A DNA stretch of 26,755 bases from a virus. Within the stretch, counting starts at the first letter, position 1. Every line of letters starts with the position of its first letter. The notes beneath the pieces were generated by a model. The model made no database searches. It was given only the letters and a program-made list of their open reading frames with translations, and was not told the origin of the DNA. A program made the translations under genes and the position numbers. Location of the stretch: IMG/VR virus record IMGVR_UViG_3300046777_000499, positions 1 to 26,755 of that record; one strand, given 5' to 3'. Of the stretch, positions 12,014-18,049 are shown in pieces.

Positions 12014-12056
12014 TAATTAACATTAGTACTGTTAAACGCAAACTCAATGTTAATTA
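12014..12056 (+). promoter_or_regulatory. 11-bp inverted repeat before the gene at 12068
   Basis: TAATTAACATT (12014-12024) is repeated inverted as AATGTTAATTA (12046-12056), separated by 21 bases. The 3' arm runs up to the AAGGA ribosome-binding site, so folding could hide it; alternatively the two arms are operator halves. An 8-codon frame with its own AAGGAG lies upstream at 11962. Confidence 0.5.
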
Positions 12057-12067
12057 AGGAATAAATT

Positions 12068-12433
12068 ATGTCTATCGAACTTAAAATCAAATCAAAGCAC
12101 CTCGGCCTAGAAGCCAAGGTTATCAAGCACGAAGAAGCAAAGCTGAAGAGCCAGATCCGTTGGCATGCTAAGGCACAGTCTCCTAATCATAAGCTTGAAT
12201 GGAAACTCAACTCCATCACCAATCACCGCAAGTGGGATGTCCGTAACGAGAACAGATCTACGTTCCTCGCTCGAGCATTCGTTGCAGGTGTTCCATACAA
12301 GACTGTCGAACATAAGGTCAAGGACTATGCTAAGCTGAAGGTCTATATCCTTCCTCGAGTCCTTTCGATGGTCAAGAAGTATCACTCGTACAAGTTAGAG
12401 ATGCCTGACATCGAGGCTTGGATCAACGAGTAA
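12068..12433 (+). CDS. Hypothetical basic phage protein within the tRNA array
   Basis: 121 residues, ribosome-binding site AAGGA 8 bases before ATG. It is basic and helical; the core LNSITNHRKWDVRNENRSTF and LARAFVAGVPYKTVEHKVKD has a conserved look (an HR..DVRNE-RSTFLARAF block), and a C-terminal helix carries KYHSYKLEMPDIEAWI. Basic charge and location suggest nucleic-acid binding but no family is recognised. An 11-bp inverted repeat lies just upstream. Confidence 0.72.
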   Translation: MSIELKIKSKHLGLEAKVIKHEEAKLKSQIRWHAKAQSPNHKLEWKLNSITNHRKWDVRNENRSTFLARAFVAGVPYKTVEHKVKDYAKLKVYILPRVLSMVKKYHSYKLEMPDIEAWINE

Positions 12434-12550
12434 CAAGACCGAAATGTCGGAGATACCGGACGATAGGTAGCGCGCATTCGAGCTGCTCGAGTATAAGACA
12501 GGTTCCAGTTTTTGGGTCGGCGGTTTCTGTAAAAAACTGCGACTTTACTG
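12434..12550 (+). other. Short non-coding stretch with hairpins
   Basis: CCGA/TCGG flank a 4-base loop soon after the stop codon, and CAGTTTTT/AAAAACTG form an 8-bp stem around a 19-base loop at about 12507-12542. It could terminate or protect the upstream mRNA. No T tract follows directly, so it is not called a terminator. Confidence 0.35.
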
Positions 12551-12579
12551 TTTACAATATTTGATATATAGTGTAGATT
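12551..12579 (+). promoter_or_regulatory. Early-type phage promoter for tRNA-Asn and the second structured region
   Basis: TTTACA at 12551-12556, 17 bases, TAGATT at 12574-12579, 20 bases before tRNA-Asn. Confidence 0.7.
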
Positions 12580-12599
12580 CAGAAAATAATGAGTTTCAT

Positions 12600-12674
12600 T
12601 CCTTGATAGCTCAATGGTAGAGCACTCGGCTGTTAACCGGGCGGCTGTAGGTTCGAGTCCTACTCAAGGAGCCA
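12600..12674 (+). tRNA. tRNA-Asn (anticodon GTT)
   Basis: Acceptor TCCTTGA/TCAAGGA, D stem GCTC/GAGC, loop CTGTTAA giving GTT, T stem GTAGG/CCTAC, encoded CCA. Confidence 0.94.
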
Positions 12675-13188
12675 ATTTATACCCTTGCAGCGGATGCATA
12701 CAAAGCAAGGTGAGTAACTAAGCCCGAGAACTAGCAGGCGCTCGGTAGATGATGGGGTAAGAAGCCCAAGTTATGCTAGAGTTTAAGTGGCGGGATATCT
12801 TTACAGGTAATGCTGGTCTCCGTTAGTCCACTCAACCTCGGTACGTTGTCAAACTGCCGGCCATTTTGCTCTTGATCTGGGACACGGTGATCCGTGCATT
12901 TAGACTAAGATCCGGCTCCGAGGCCGGTACGTAGGGGAGGATCCTACAGAGCAAACACCGCCGCCCGTATGGTGTATAACAATCCCGGGCCTAGTTTTAG
13001 ATATCGTTGCCGACGGGTGACGTAAGAAGTGTGGCTGAATAACACCCTCGCCAGTGGGGGTAAGGCAGGCTCGGGGAGTGGTCCTCCCGCTCAACCGGCG
13101 AACGAGTCGTAGACCGAGATTACGATAGGTAATTGGCTGGGTCTTGGAGGTATAGCCAAATCCTCCCACTTCGCATATATAGTATTAC
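12675..13188 (+). ncRNA. Second candidate structured RNA region (about 510 nt) with a tRNA-like domain
   Basis: No convincing gene lies here. Hairpins seen include CCTTGC/GCAAGG near 12684-12712, CCGAG/CTCGG near 12724-12746, CTAGCA/TGCTAG near 12727-12779 (an alternative to the former), ACCCTC/GGGGGT and GGGAG-TGGTC-CTCCC in 13040-13090, and GGAGG/CCTCC near 13147-13166. A segment at 12866-12954 has tRNA-like geometry: TTGCTCT/AGAGCAA closing pairs, a CCGGC/GCCGG long variable-like arm and a GTAGG-(7)-CCTAC T-like arm directly abutting the acceptor strand, but with no TTC in the loop and no paired anticodon arm. It lies between tRNA-Asn and tRNA-Gly on one likely transcript. Confidence 0.5.
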
Positions 13189-13262
13189 GCGGGCATGGCG
13201 TAGAGGTAACGTGGCTGGCTTCCACCCAGCAGTCGAGAGTTCGATTCTCTCTGTCCGCACCA
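13189..13262 (+). tRNA. tRNA-Gly (anticodon TCC)
   Basis: Acceptor GCGGGCA/TGTCCGC, anticodon stem GCTGG/CCAGC with loop CTTCCAC, T loop TTCGATT, encoded CCA. Last tRNA of the array. Confidence 0.94.
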
Positions 13263-13278
13263 TCATACGAGGTATATC

Positions 13279-13869
13279 ATGGCACAAACTATCGCAGTCA
13301 AGCGTTATTGGCATAAGTGGGAAGACGGTAAGATCCAAGAACTACCGGAAGTTATCCCTAACATCCTATTTAAAACCCGCGTCAGAGATGAGTCGATTGA
13401 AGGACCTAATCCTTATCGCTGGGAAGACAAGACATCGTTCGACTACTTTGCAAAGAAGCGAGTAGTGCTCTTCTCACTACCTGGCGCCTTTACTCCAACC
13501 TGCTCGACCTACCAGCTTCCTGGCTTTGAAGAAAACTACAAGGTATTCAAGGAACTCGGTATCGATGATATCCTGTGTGTTTCCGTCAACGATGCTTTCG
13601 TGATGAACTGCTGGGCTAAGCAGCAGAAGATCAAGAAGGTAAAGATGATCCCTGACGGATCAGGTAAGTTTACTCGTGATATGCAGATGGCCGTATCAAA
13701 GGATAACCTTGGCTTCGGCGAACGTTCTTGGCGCTATGCATGCATCGTCAACAACGGTAAGATCGAGAAGTGGTTCATCGAACCTGGATTCGAAGACAAC
13801 GCAGAGACCGATCCTTACGGCGAAACCTCTCCGGAGAATATCCTAGCATGGCTCAGAGAAAACAACTAA
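13279..13869 (+). CDS. Peroxiredoxin (Prx5/AhpC-TSA type)
   Basis: 196 residues. VVLFSLPGAFTPTCSTYQLPGF carries the peroxidatic Cys (C75) in the PGAFTPTC motif of the Prx5 group; Thr73 and a later Arg in ERSWRYA complete the usual active site. The following SVNDAFVMNCWAKQQ and the substrate-lid region match the family. The N-terminal 50 residues are an extension relative to bacterial Prx5. It would reduce peroxides in the infected cell, with electrons from glutathione/glutaredoxin or thioredoxin. It starts 16 bases after tRNA-Gly with GAGGT as ribosome-binding site, and its 3' end overlaps the next gene by 22 bases. Confidence 0.95.
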   Translation: MAQTIAVKRYWHKWEDGKIQELPEVIPNILFKTRVRDESIEGPNPYRWEDKTSFDYFAKKRVVLFSLPGAFTPTCSTYQLPGFEENYKVFKELGIDDILCVSVNDAFVMNCWAKQQKIKKVKMIPDGSGKFTRDMQMAVSKDNLGFGERSWRYACIVNNGKIEKWFIEPGFEDNAETDPYGETSPENILAWLRENN

Positions 13870-14024
13870 TCTCAGCAGCAGTCGGTGCAGTCGTGGTAGG
13901 TGCCTTCGCCTACCTCGGCTACCGTCTCTACAAAGAAGTCGATTCGCTCGATCTAAGTGATATCATCTGGGAAAACATAGATGATGTCTACCATTATAGA
14001 TACCCTAAGAACGATCGTCCATGA
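13848..14024 (+). CDS. Small membrane-anchored protein
   Basis: 58 residues from ATG 13848. MAQRKQLISAAVGAVVVGAF forms a positively charged start followed by one transmembrane helix (about residues 8-26); the rest is acidic with a Tyr-rich end (DDVYHYRYPKNDRP). The upstream in-frame GTG at 13770 would only translate the Prx gene in another frame and is not chosen. It overlaps the Prx gene by 22 bases and the next gene by 4. Function unknown. Confidence 0.68.
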   Translation: MAQRKQLISAAVGAVVVGAFAYLGYRLYKEVDSLDLSDIIWENIDDVYHYRYPKNDRP

Positions 14025-14455
14025 CGACTAGAATGTCTACTACCGTAACTACACGGTATTGTGATGAGTGTACTGCGTGTTGCCAAGGTTGGCATTCGTC
14101 TAACATTCGTGGGCATGACATGTATCCTGGTCGGCCCTGTCACTTCTTTTCAAACAAATGCACCATCTATGACTTTAGACCTGACTCGTGCAAGTCTTAT
14201 AGGTGTGCATGGCTAAACGACGATAGGTCAGAGTTTCCGGAATGGTTTCGACCAGATCTTGCAGGAGTCATCTGCGACTGGAGAAACACTCCTACTGGTA
14301 GATACCTCGAAGTCAGAGAGATGGATAAACCTATCGAAACTCGAGTGTTATCATGGCTGTACGAGTTCGGTGCTCGTAACGGATTGTCTATGAGGATCCA
14401 AGTGAACGGCCAGTGGCATACACACGGATCTGAAGAGTTTGTGAGTGAATTTTAA
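14021..14455 (+). CDS. YkgJ-type cysteine-cluster protein
   Basis: 144 residues. C14, C17, C20, C21 (CDECTACC), then C40, C47, C57 and C62 in RPCHFFSNKCTIYDFRPDSC and YRC follow the YkgJ/UPF0153 pattern, a predicted zinc or iron-sulfur binding family of unsettled role. DFRPDSCKSYRC is the family's characteristic second half. ATGA-linked to the membrane protein, so Prx, membrane protein and this gene form one unit; a redox or metal-related role is plausible but inferred. Confidence 0.88.
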   Translation: MTTRMSTTVTTRYCDECTACCQGWHSSNIRGHDMYPGRPCHFFSNKCTIYDFRPDSCKSYRCAWLNDDRSEFPEWFRPDLAGVICDWRNTPTGRYLEVREMDKPIETRVLSWLYEFGARNGLSMRIQVNGQWHTHGSEEFVSEF

Positions 14456-14517
14456 CTCACGCATGGCTTTGGCGGTTGAGCCTATCAACTGTCGATCAAC
14501 AACAAAAGGTACTAATT

Positions 14518-14988
14518 ATGAAGTCTTTTGCAATCGCAGCTGCAGCTGCTACTCTTGTCGCAACTCCTGCTTTCGCTGGTGATTTTTCTGGTCCTCGACT
14601 GGAAGTTACGGCGGGTGCTGACGATGTTACCAATGGAGTGGATCCTACTGAAGTAACTTACGGAGCCGGTCTTGGCTACGATCTTCAGTTTGGTAAGGTC
14701 GTTGTAGGTGCTGAAGCAACTCTTGACAATGCTTTCGATCGTCGTGATCTCGGTGTTGGTGCACGAGTTGGTTATGTAATCAATGACAACGTACTGGCTT
14801 TTGGTAAGGTTGGCTATGCTAACTGGCGCCAGGTTCGGAACGTAGACACCGAAGGACTTCGTCTCGGTGGTGGTCTTGAAGTAAACCTGGCTGGTCCAGT
14901 TTACGGCAAGGTAGAATACCGTTATACCGACTTTGAAGGCGGTCTCGGTAAGCATGGCGGACTCGTTGGAGTCGGCCTGCGCTTCTAA
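14518..14988 (+). CDS. Secreted beta-barrel outer membrane protein
   Basis: 156 residues from ATG 14518 with an AAAAGGT-like site upstream; the GTG at 14476 would destroy the signal peptide. Residues 1-20 are a clear Sec signal (MKSFAIAAAAATLVATPAFA) with an AxA cleavage site. The mature part is alternating-pattern beta strands (TYGAGLGYDLQFGKVVVGAE, GVGARVGYVINDNVLAFGKV, YGKVEYRYTDF) and ends in VGVGLRF with a terminal Phe, the signal used by BAM. It resembles the small eight-stranded porin-like/Omp25-type barrels of alphaproteobacteria. Phage-encoded outer membrane proteins can block superinfection by changing receptors; that role is inferred. It is followed by a strong terminator. Confidence 0.9.
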   Translation: MKSFAIAAAAATLVATPAFAGDFSGPRLEVTAGADDVTNGVDPTEVTYGAGLGYDLQFGKVVVGAEATLDNAFDRRDLGVGARVGYVINDNVLAFGKVGYANWRQVRNVDTEGLRLGGGLEVNLAGPVYGKVEYRYTDFEGGLGKHGGLVGVGLRF

Positions 14989-15007
14989 GCCATTGGTTTA
15001 AATCAAA

Positions 15008-15047
15008 ATAAAAACGCACTTGGACTCGTTCTGAGTGCGTTTTTTTG
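15008..15047 (+). terminator. Rho-independent terminator after the outer membrane protein gene
   Basis: AAAACGCACT (15011-15020) pairs with AGTGCGTTTT (15034-15043); a T run of seven follows. The next promoter's -35 begins at 15048. Confidence 0.9.
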
Positions 15048-15076
15048 TGTACATAATATCGAAAACAAATTAAGGT
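15048..15076 (+). promoter_or_regulatory. Early-type phage promoter
   Basis: TGTACA at 15048-15053, 17 bases, TAAGGT at 15071-15076, directly after the terminator. A perfect TATAAT at 15082-15087 lies too far from this -35 but could add to strength. Confidence 0.72.
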
Positions 15077-15103
15077 AAACCTATAATCAAGAAGGAAACG
15101 AAG

Positions 15104-15430
15104 ATGATCAAGGTTTACCAAATCCAGCTGACCGACGCCGAAATCGATGCCATCAACCGCGATGAGTCGTTCCCGAAGGCTAAGGCTTACTTTGATCGCA
15201 TGTTCGATACCACCTTTAAGGCTGAGAACTTCGAACACTACACTCACGTTGCCAACGTCTACACCGACGACATGGAAGTTGCTTTCCGCGAGATGAATCT
15301 CTGGGAAGATGTTAACATGGTCGAGACCTTTACTGACCGTAACTGCTCTTCGATGTCGGTCGGTGACATCCTCGAACTCGAAGATGGTAGCCGTCATCGC
15401 GTCGCTTCGTGGGGCTTCACTGCAATCTAA
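15104..15430 (+). CDS. YodL-like small phage protein
   Basis: 108 residues; GAAGGAAAC lies just before ATG. The C-terminal part SMSVGDILELEDGSRHRVASWGF matches the SVGD...GF pattern shared by YodL-type proteins found in plasmids and phages; the N-terminus VYQIQLTDAEIDAINRDE and YTHVANVYTDDMEVAF are also compatible. No activity is established for such proteins. First gene of a three-gene early unit. Confidence 0.72.
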   Translation: MIKVYQIQLTDAEIDAINRDESFPKAKAYFDRMFDTTFKAENFEHYTHVANVYTDDMEVAFREMNLWEDVNMVETFTDRNCSSMSVGDILELEDGSRHRVASWGFTAI

Positions 15431-15441
15431 GGAGATATATT

Positions 15442-15639
15442 ATGGCTGTTGTAAACGTTAAGTATCGCGTGAAGATGATGGAATCGGAACGTGGTTGGGG
15501 TCAAGACTATTGGGATGTCGACTTCGACACTCGAGCAGAGGCAGAAGCCTATATGCATAAGATCAATAGTCAGAACACCGAGCTTCGTGCTCCTGACTAC
15601 TACATGCAAGCTCTTCGTATTGAAATGTTGGAGGCATAA
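15442..15639 (+). CDS. Small hypothetical protein (65 aa)
   Basis: Starts at ATG 15442 after GGAGATATATT, identical to the leader of gene 44. VKYRVKMMESERGWGQDYWD, then VDFDTRAEAEAYMHKINSQN suggests a ferredoxin-like strand-helix unit with a strand-helix repeat. Function unknown. The shared leader hints at common translational control. Confidence 0.68.
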   Translation: MAVVNVKYRVKMMESERGWGQDYWDVDFDTRAEAEAYMHKINSQNTELRAPDYYMQALRIEMLEA

Positions 15640-15765
15640 ATGAACTTTGATAAGAACACTGCACGGCGTATGAGGAATGCACTCGATGCATCAAACCGTG
15701 CACAGAACCCTAAGTTTAAGGAATACTGGAAGAAGGTATTCGATCAACTTTTCTTAGGCATATAA
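15640..15765 (+). CDS. Very small basic protein (41 aa)
   Basis: ATG 15640 directly follows the previous stop (TAAATG), with GGAGG 7 bases before it. The protein is basic and helical (TARRMRNALDASNRAQNPKF, then KEYWKKVFDQLF). Its stop codon lies inside the TATAAATA late promoter of the next gene. Function unknown. Confidence 0.55.
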   Translation: MNFDKNTARRMRNALDASNRAQNPKFKEYWKKVFDQLFLGI

Positions 15766-15768
15766 ATA
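15761..15768 (+). promoter_or_regulatory. T4-type late promoter for the radical SAM cassette
   Basis: TATAAATA, 30 bases before the GTG start of the radical SAM gene; the RNA would begin about 13 bases downstream, leaving room for the GAGGTG ribosome-binding site. Confidence 0.72.
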
Positions 15769-15797
15769 CCTCGCATACTATTTTTGTGAGGTGAATT

Positions 15798-16811
15798 GTG
15801 TCTAATTTCATTCGTTCTAGATTAAAAGCGTATCAGATCCAGCGTTTGGCTATCGACCTTTTTGGGTTCTGTAATGCCAAATGCTGGTATTGTCCTGTCC
15901 GCTACATTCCTCAACCAGAATCTGGCATGAAGCAGATGCCTATTGAGGATGTCGAGAAGATCTTTCGAAAGCTTATCATCGAAAGACAGACTCCGAACGG
16001 TGTAGTACACCCTCAGTTTAATCTGTTCCTGACTACCCATTACAGCGAAGTTCTGCTCTACAAAGACTTTGAGAAGCTTCTCGAGCTCGCTAAACACTAT
16101 GGACTCAAGACGTTCATTCTCTCCAACGGTGTGAACCTAACTCCTGACAAGGTAGACATCATCAACAAGTATGTCCCTTCAGTCATCGAAGAGATCGGTC
16201 TAAACGTTCCTGTAGTCGAGAATGCAGAGCTATGGTCGAAGAGATCGGGATTCCCTGCTAAACGCTTCGACGATCTGATGAAGAACATCGAATACCTACA
16301 TAGCCATGCTGTGACTCGTAAGCTCCAAGGCAGAGTAAAGTTCATCATCAACGGAGTCAATGAAGTATCGTTTAAGACAGGTTCTCTGCAGAAGGGTCCG
16401 AAGTTCGATGATCTGGATATCAACCTCGACCTAGTTTCAGGAGAGCATCAGACTCAGGTCGATCTCGCTACCAAGATGTTCCCTAACTTTGAGATGGAAA
16501 AGTCAGACCTCATCGATCGTACTGGTCTGATAGCTGACTACATCAGCGAAGCCAAGTACATGGAAGATCGAATGAGGGGTCGTAAGGTAATCGGTTGTCA
16601 AAACTGGGGCGATCGGATCTACGACTGGCTCAGCATCAATTCCAACGGAGATGCTATCCTCTGCTGCAACGACTACAACTTCGACTACGTCTTTGGCAAC
16701 GTATTAGAGCAAGAGCTGTCTGAGATGTGGCTGAGTGATAGACACGTAGAGACCATCGATCGAGCCTACAACAATATCTGTACGAAGTGTAGTGCATCGG
16801 TAACAAAATAG
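15798..16811 (+). CDS. Radical SAM enzyme with SPASM-like C-terminus
   Basis: 337 residues, GTG start after GAGGTG. CNAKCWYC (C25, C29, C32) is the CxxxCxxC site for the 4Fe-4S cluster that cleaves S-adenosylmethionine. TFILSNGVNL and RVKFIINGVN are later barrel strands. C267, C289, C290, C328 and C331, with DWLSINSNGDAILCCNDY and FGNVLEQELSEMW, resemble the SPASM/twitch region that binds auxiliary clusters in enzymes acting on peptides or sugars. It starts a late three-gene unit with a sulfotransferase and a dioxygenase; the ends touch by one base. The substrate is unknown. Confidence 0.93.
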   Translation: MSNFIRSRLKAYQIQRLAIDLFGFCNAKCWYCPVRYIPQPESGMKQMPIEDVEKIFRKLIIERQTPNGVVHPQFNLFLTTHYSEVLLYKDFEKLLELAKHYGLKTFILSNGVNLTPDKVDIINKYVPSVIEEIGLNVPVVENAELWSKRSGFPAKRFDDLMKNIEYLHSHAVTRKLQGRVKFIINGVNEVSFKTGSLQKGPKFDDLDINLDLVSGEHQTQVDLATKMFPNFEMEKSDLIDRTGLIADYISEAKYMEDRMRGRKVIGCQNWGDRIYDWLSINSNGDAILCCNDYNFDYVFGNVLEQELSEMWLSDRHVETIDRAYNNICTKCSASVTK

Positions 16812-17371
16812 TGCTTGTACACGATAACGGAAAACTAAACGTTTTATGTGCCAATAAATGCGGGCACGTTGCTATGACTTATTATTTTGGTATGCAACGG
16901 CCTGGATATCCTACATTTGGAGATTGGCTATCGCTGCCTTCTCCTAAAATAGTAGTGATCAGACACCCCGTAGAACGTATGTGGGCAGCTATCAATTGGT
17001 ACAATGGTGTTTTCGATTCAAAGATAAAAGAGTATGAAAGAACTGGAAAAACAGAACATTATTATGATATAAAACCGTTCTTAAATGATCCTTATAACGT
17101 AGAGCGTTATATCTTCGACGAGCATTGCAGACCATATCTAAAGATCATTAAGAATAGAGATTTTAGGATTATTAAATTCGAGGAACTCGGAAAATACATA
17201 CCTAAGATAACGAGGTTTGAAACGAAAACTCGTAACAGAGATATAGAACCGTTTCCTCCCAATAGATACTTCAATAAGACAGATATGCTACATGAGCTGG
17301 AAGCTTACGAAGAGATCATTGCGAATAGAGAAGTTATATCTCCTGAAGAATGGAAAGAACTAACATCATGA
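16811..17371 (+). CDS. Sulfotransferase-family protein
   Basis: 186 residues, GTG start sharing one base with the previous stop (TAGTG). KCGHVAMTYYF near the N-terminus fits the 5' phosphosulfate loop in relaxed form, and KIVVIRHPVERMWAAINWYN is the classic 3' phosphate-binding motif (RxPxxR...S/A) of PAPS-dependent sulfotransferases. It would move sulfate from PAPS to a carbohydrate or tyrosine. The coding sequence is richer in A/T and uses AGA, ATA and AAA more than flanking genes, which suggests separate acquisition. It overlaps the next gene by 4 bases (ATGA). Confidence 0.82.
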   Translation: MLVHDNGKLNVLCANKCGHVAMTYYFGMQRPGYPTFGDWLSLPSPKIVVIRHPVERMWAAINWYNGVFDSKIKEYERTGKTEHYYDIKPFLNDPYNVERYIFDEHCRPYLKIIKNRDFRIIKFEELGKYIPKITRFETKTRNRDIEPFPPNRYFNKTDMLHELEAYEEIIANREVISPEEWKELTS

Positions 17372-17988
17372 AATGCTGGGATCTTCTCAAATACGCCTAC
17401 TATCGGTGGCACTTCAAGAAGTACGGCTTCGTCAAGATCAAGAACGCGCTGTCGCCTGAAGTCATCGAGTTATACAAGGCGTGGATCGATCTGTCTTATA
17501 AACCCGGGCTTCGGGCCGATGATTCGAATGATTACCTTCGTGGACAGATGCATTGTCTGGCCTCTAATCCGTTAGACGATTCCATCCTACTCAACTGTAA
17601 GCACATCATCGAGAAGGTATGGGGAATCGATGATATGGTTCCGTCTTATGCTTACTCACGCGAGTACTTTAAAGGTTCTGAACTGCTCGTTCATCGAGAC
17701 AGAGAAGCGTGTCAGTATTCGATTACCATTACCATGTGCAAGAGAGGAAAAGGAAACTCGTACCTCTGGTTCAGTGAAGAAGAAGATAAACAGAACGCTA
17801 TTCCTGTCGATCTTGATGAAGGCGATGCCATCATCTTCAACGGCGGAACTAACTACAGAGGTAAGTGGCACTGGAGAGATCCGCTTGAACTAGACTCTCT
17901 GTTCCAGCTGTTCTTACACTACGTTCATCCGGACATGCCTGATCTTGCAGATAACTCCTATCCGAAACCTAATTATCGCTCTCGCTGA
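17368..17988 (+). CDS. 2-oxoglutarate/Fe(II)-dependent oxygenase
   Basis: 206 residues from ATG 17368 in the ATGA overlap; the upstream ATG at 17350 is less likely. LLVHRDREACQYSITITM gives the HxD motif (H109, D111), EGDAIIFNGG leads to the jelly-roll strand, and YRGKWHWR supplies a distal His/Arg. This is the layout of prolyl-4-hydroxylase-like oxygenases. In this operon it could hydroxylate the target of the radical SAM and sulfotransferase enzymes. No terminator is obvious; the next promoter begins 10 bases after the stop. Confidence 0.85.
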   Translation: MKCWDLLKYAYYRWHFKKYGFVKIKNALSPEVIELYKAWIDLSYKPGLRADDSNDYLRGQMHCLASNPLDDSILLNCKHIIEKVWGIDDMVPSYAYSREYFKGSELLVHRDREACQYSITITMCKRGKGNSYLWFSEEEDKQNAIPVDLDEGDAIIFNGGTNYRGKWHWRDPLELDSLFQLFLHYVHPDMPDLADNSYPKPNYRSR

Positions 17989-17997
17989 TTTTTAGGG

Positions 17998-18026
17998 TTT
18001 ACAATATATGCTCTGTTTGGTATCCT
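17998..18026 (+). promoter_or_regulatory. Early-type phage promoter overlapping a palindrome
   Basis: TTTACA at 17998-18003, 17 bases, TATCCT at 18021-18026. The -10 lies within a long inverted repeat. Confidence 0.68.
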
Positions 18027-18041
18027 GGTAATACCAAACAG
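18013..18041 (+). promoter_or_regulatory. Perfect 11-bp inverted repeat over the promoter: candidate operator or 5' hairpin
   Basis: CTGTTTGGTAT (18013-18023) and ATACCAAACAG (18031-18041) are exact inverted copies with a 7-base spacer. The repeat covers the -10, the probable RNA start and the edge of the GGAG ribosome-binding site. Confidence 0.6.
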
Positions 18042-18049
18042 GAGTTGTC

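Noticed and set aside
7831-13262. CRISPR array suggested by repeated similar units
   Set aside because: The repetition comes from shared tRNA motifs (GCTC, GAGC, GGTTCGA); there are no identical direct repeats with regular spacers.
16815-16846. TGTACA near the start of the sulfotransferase gene
   Set aside because: Inside coding DNA with no TA-starting hexamer 17 bases downstream; likewise TGTACA at about 9154 within tRNA-Ser.
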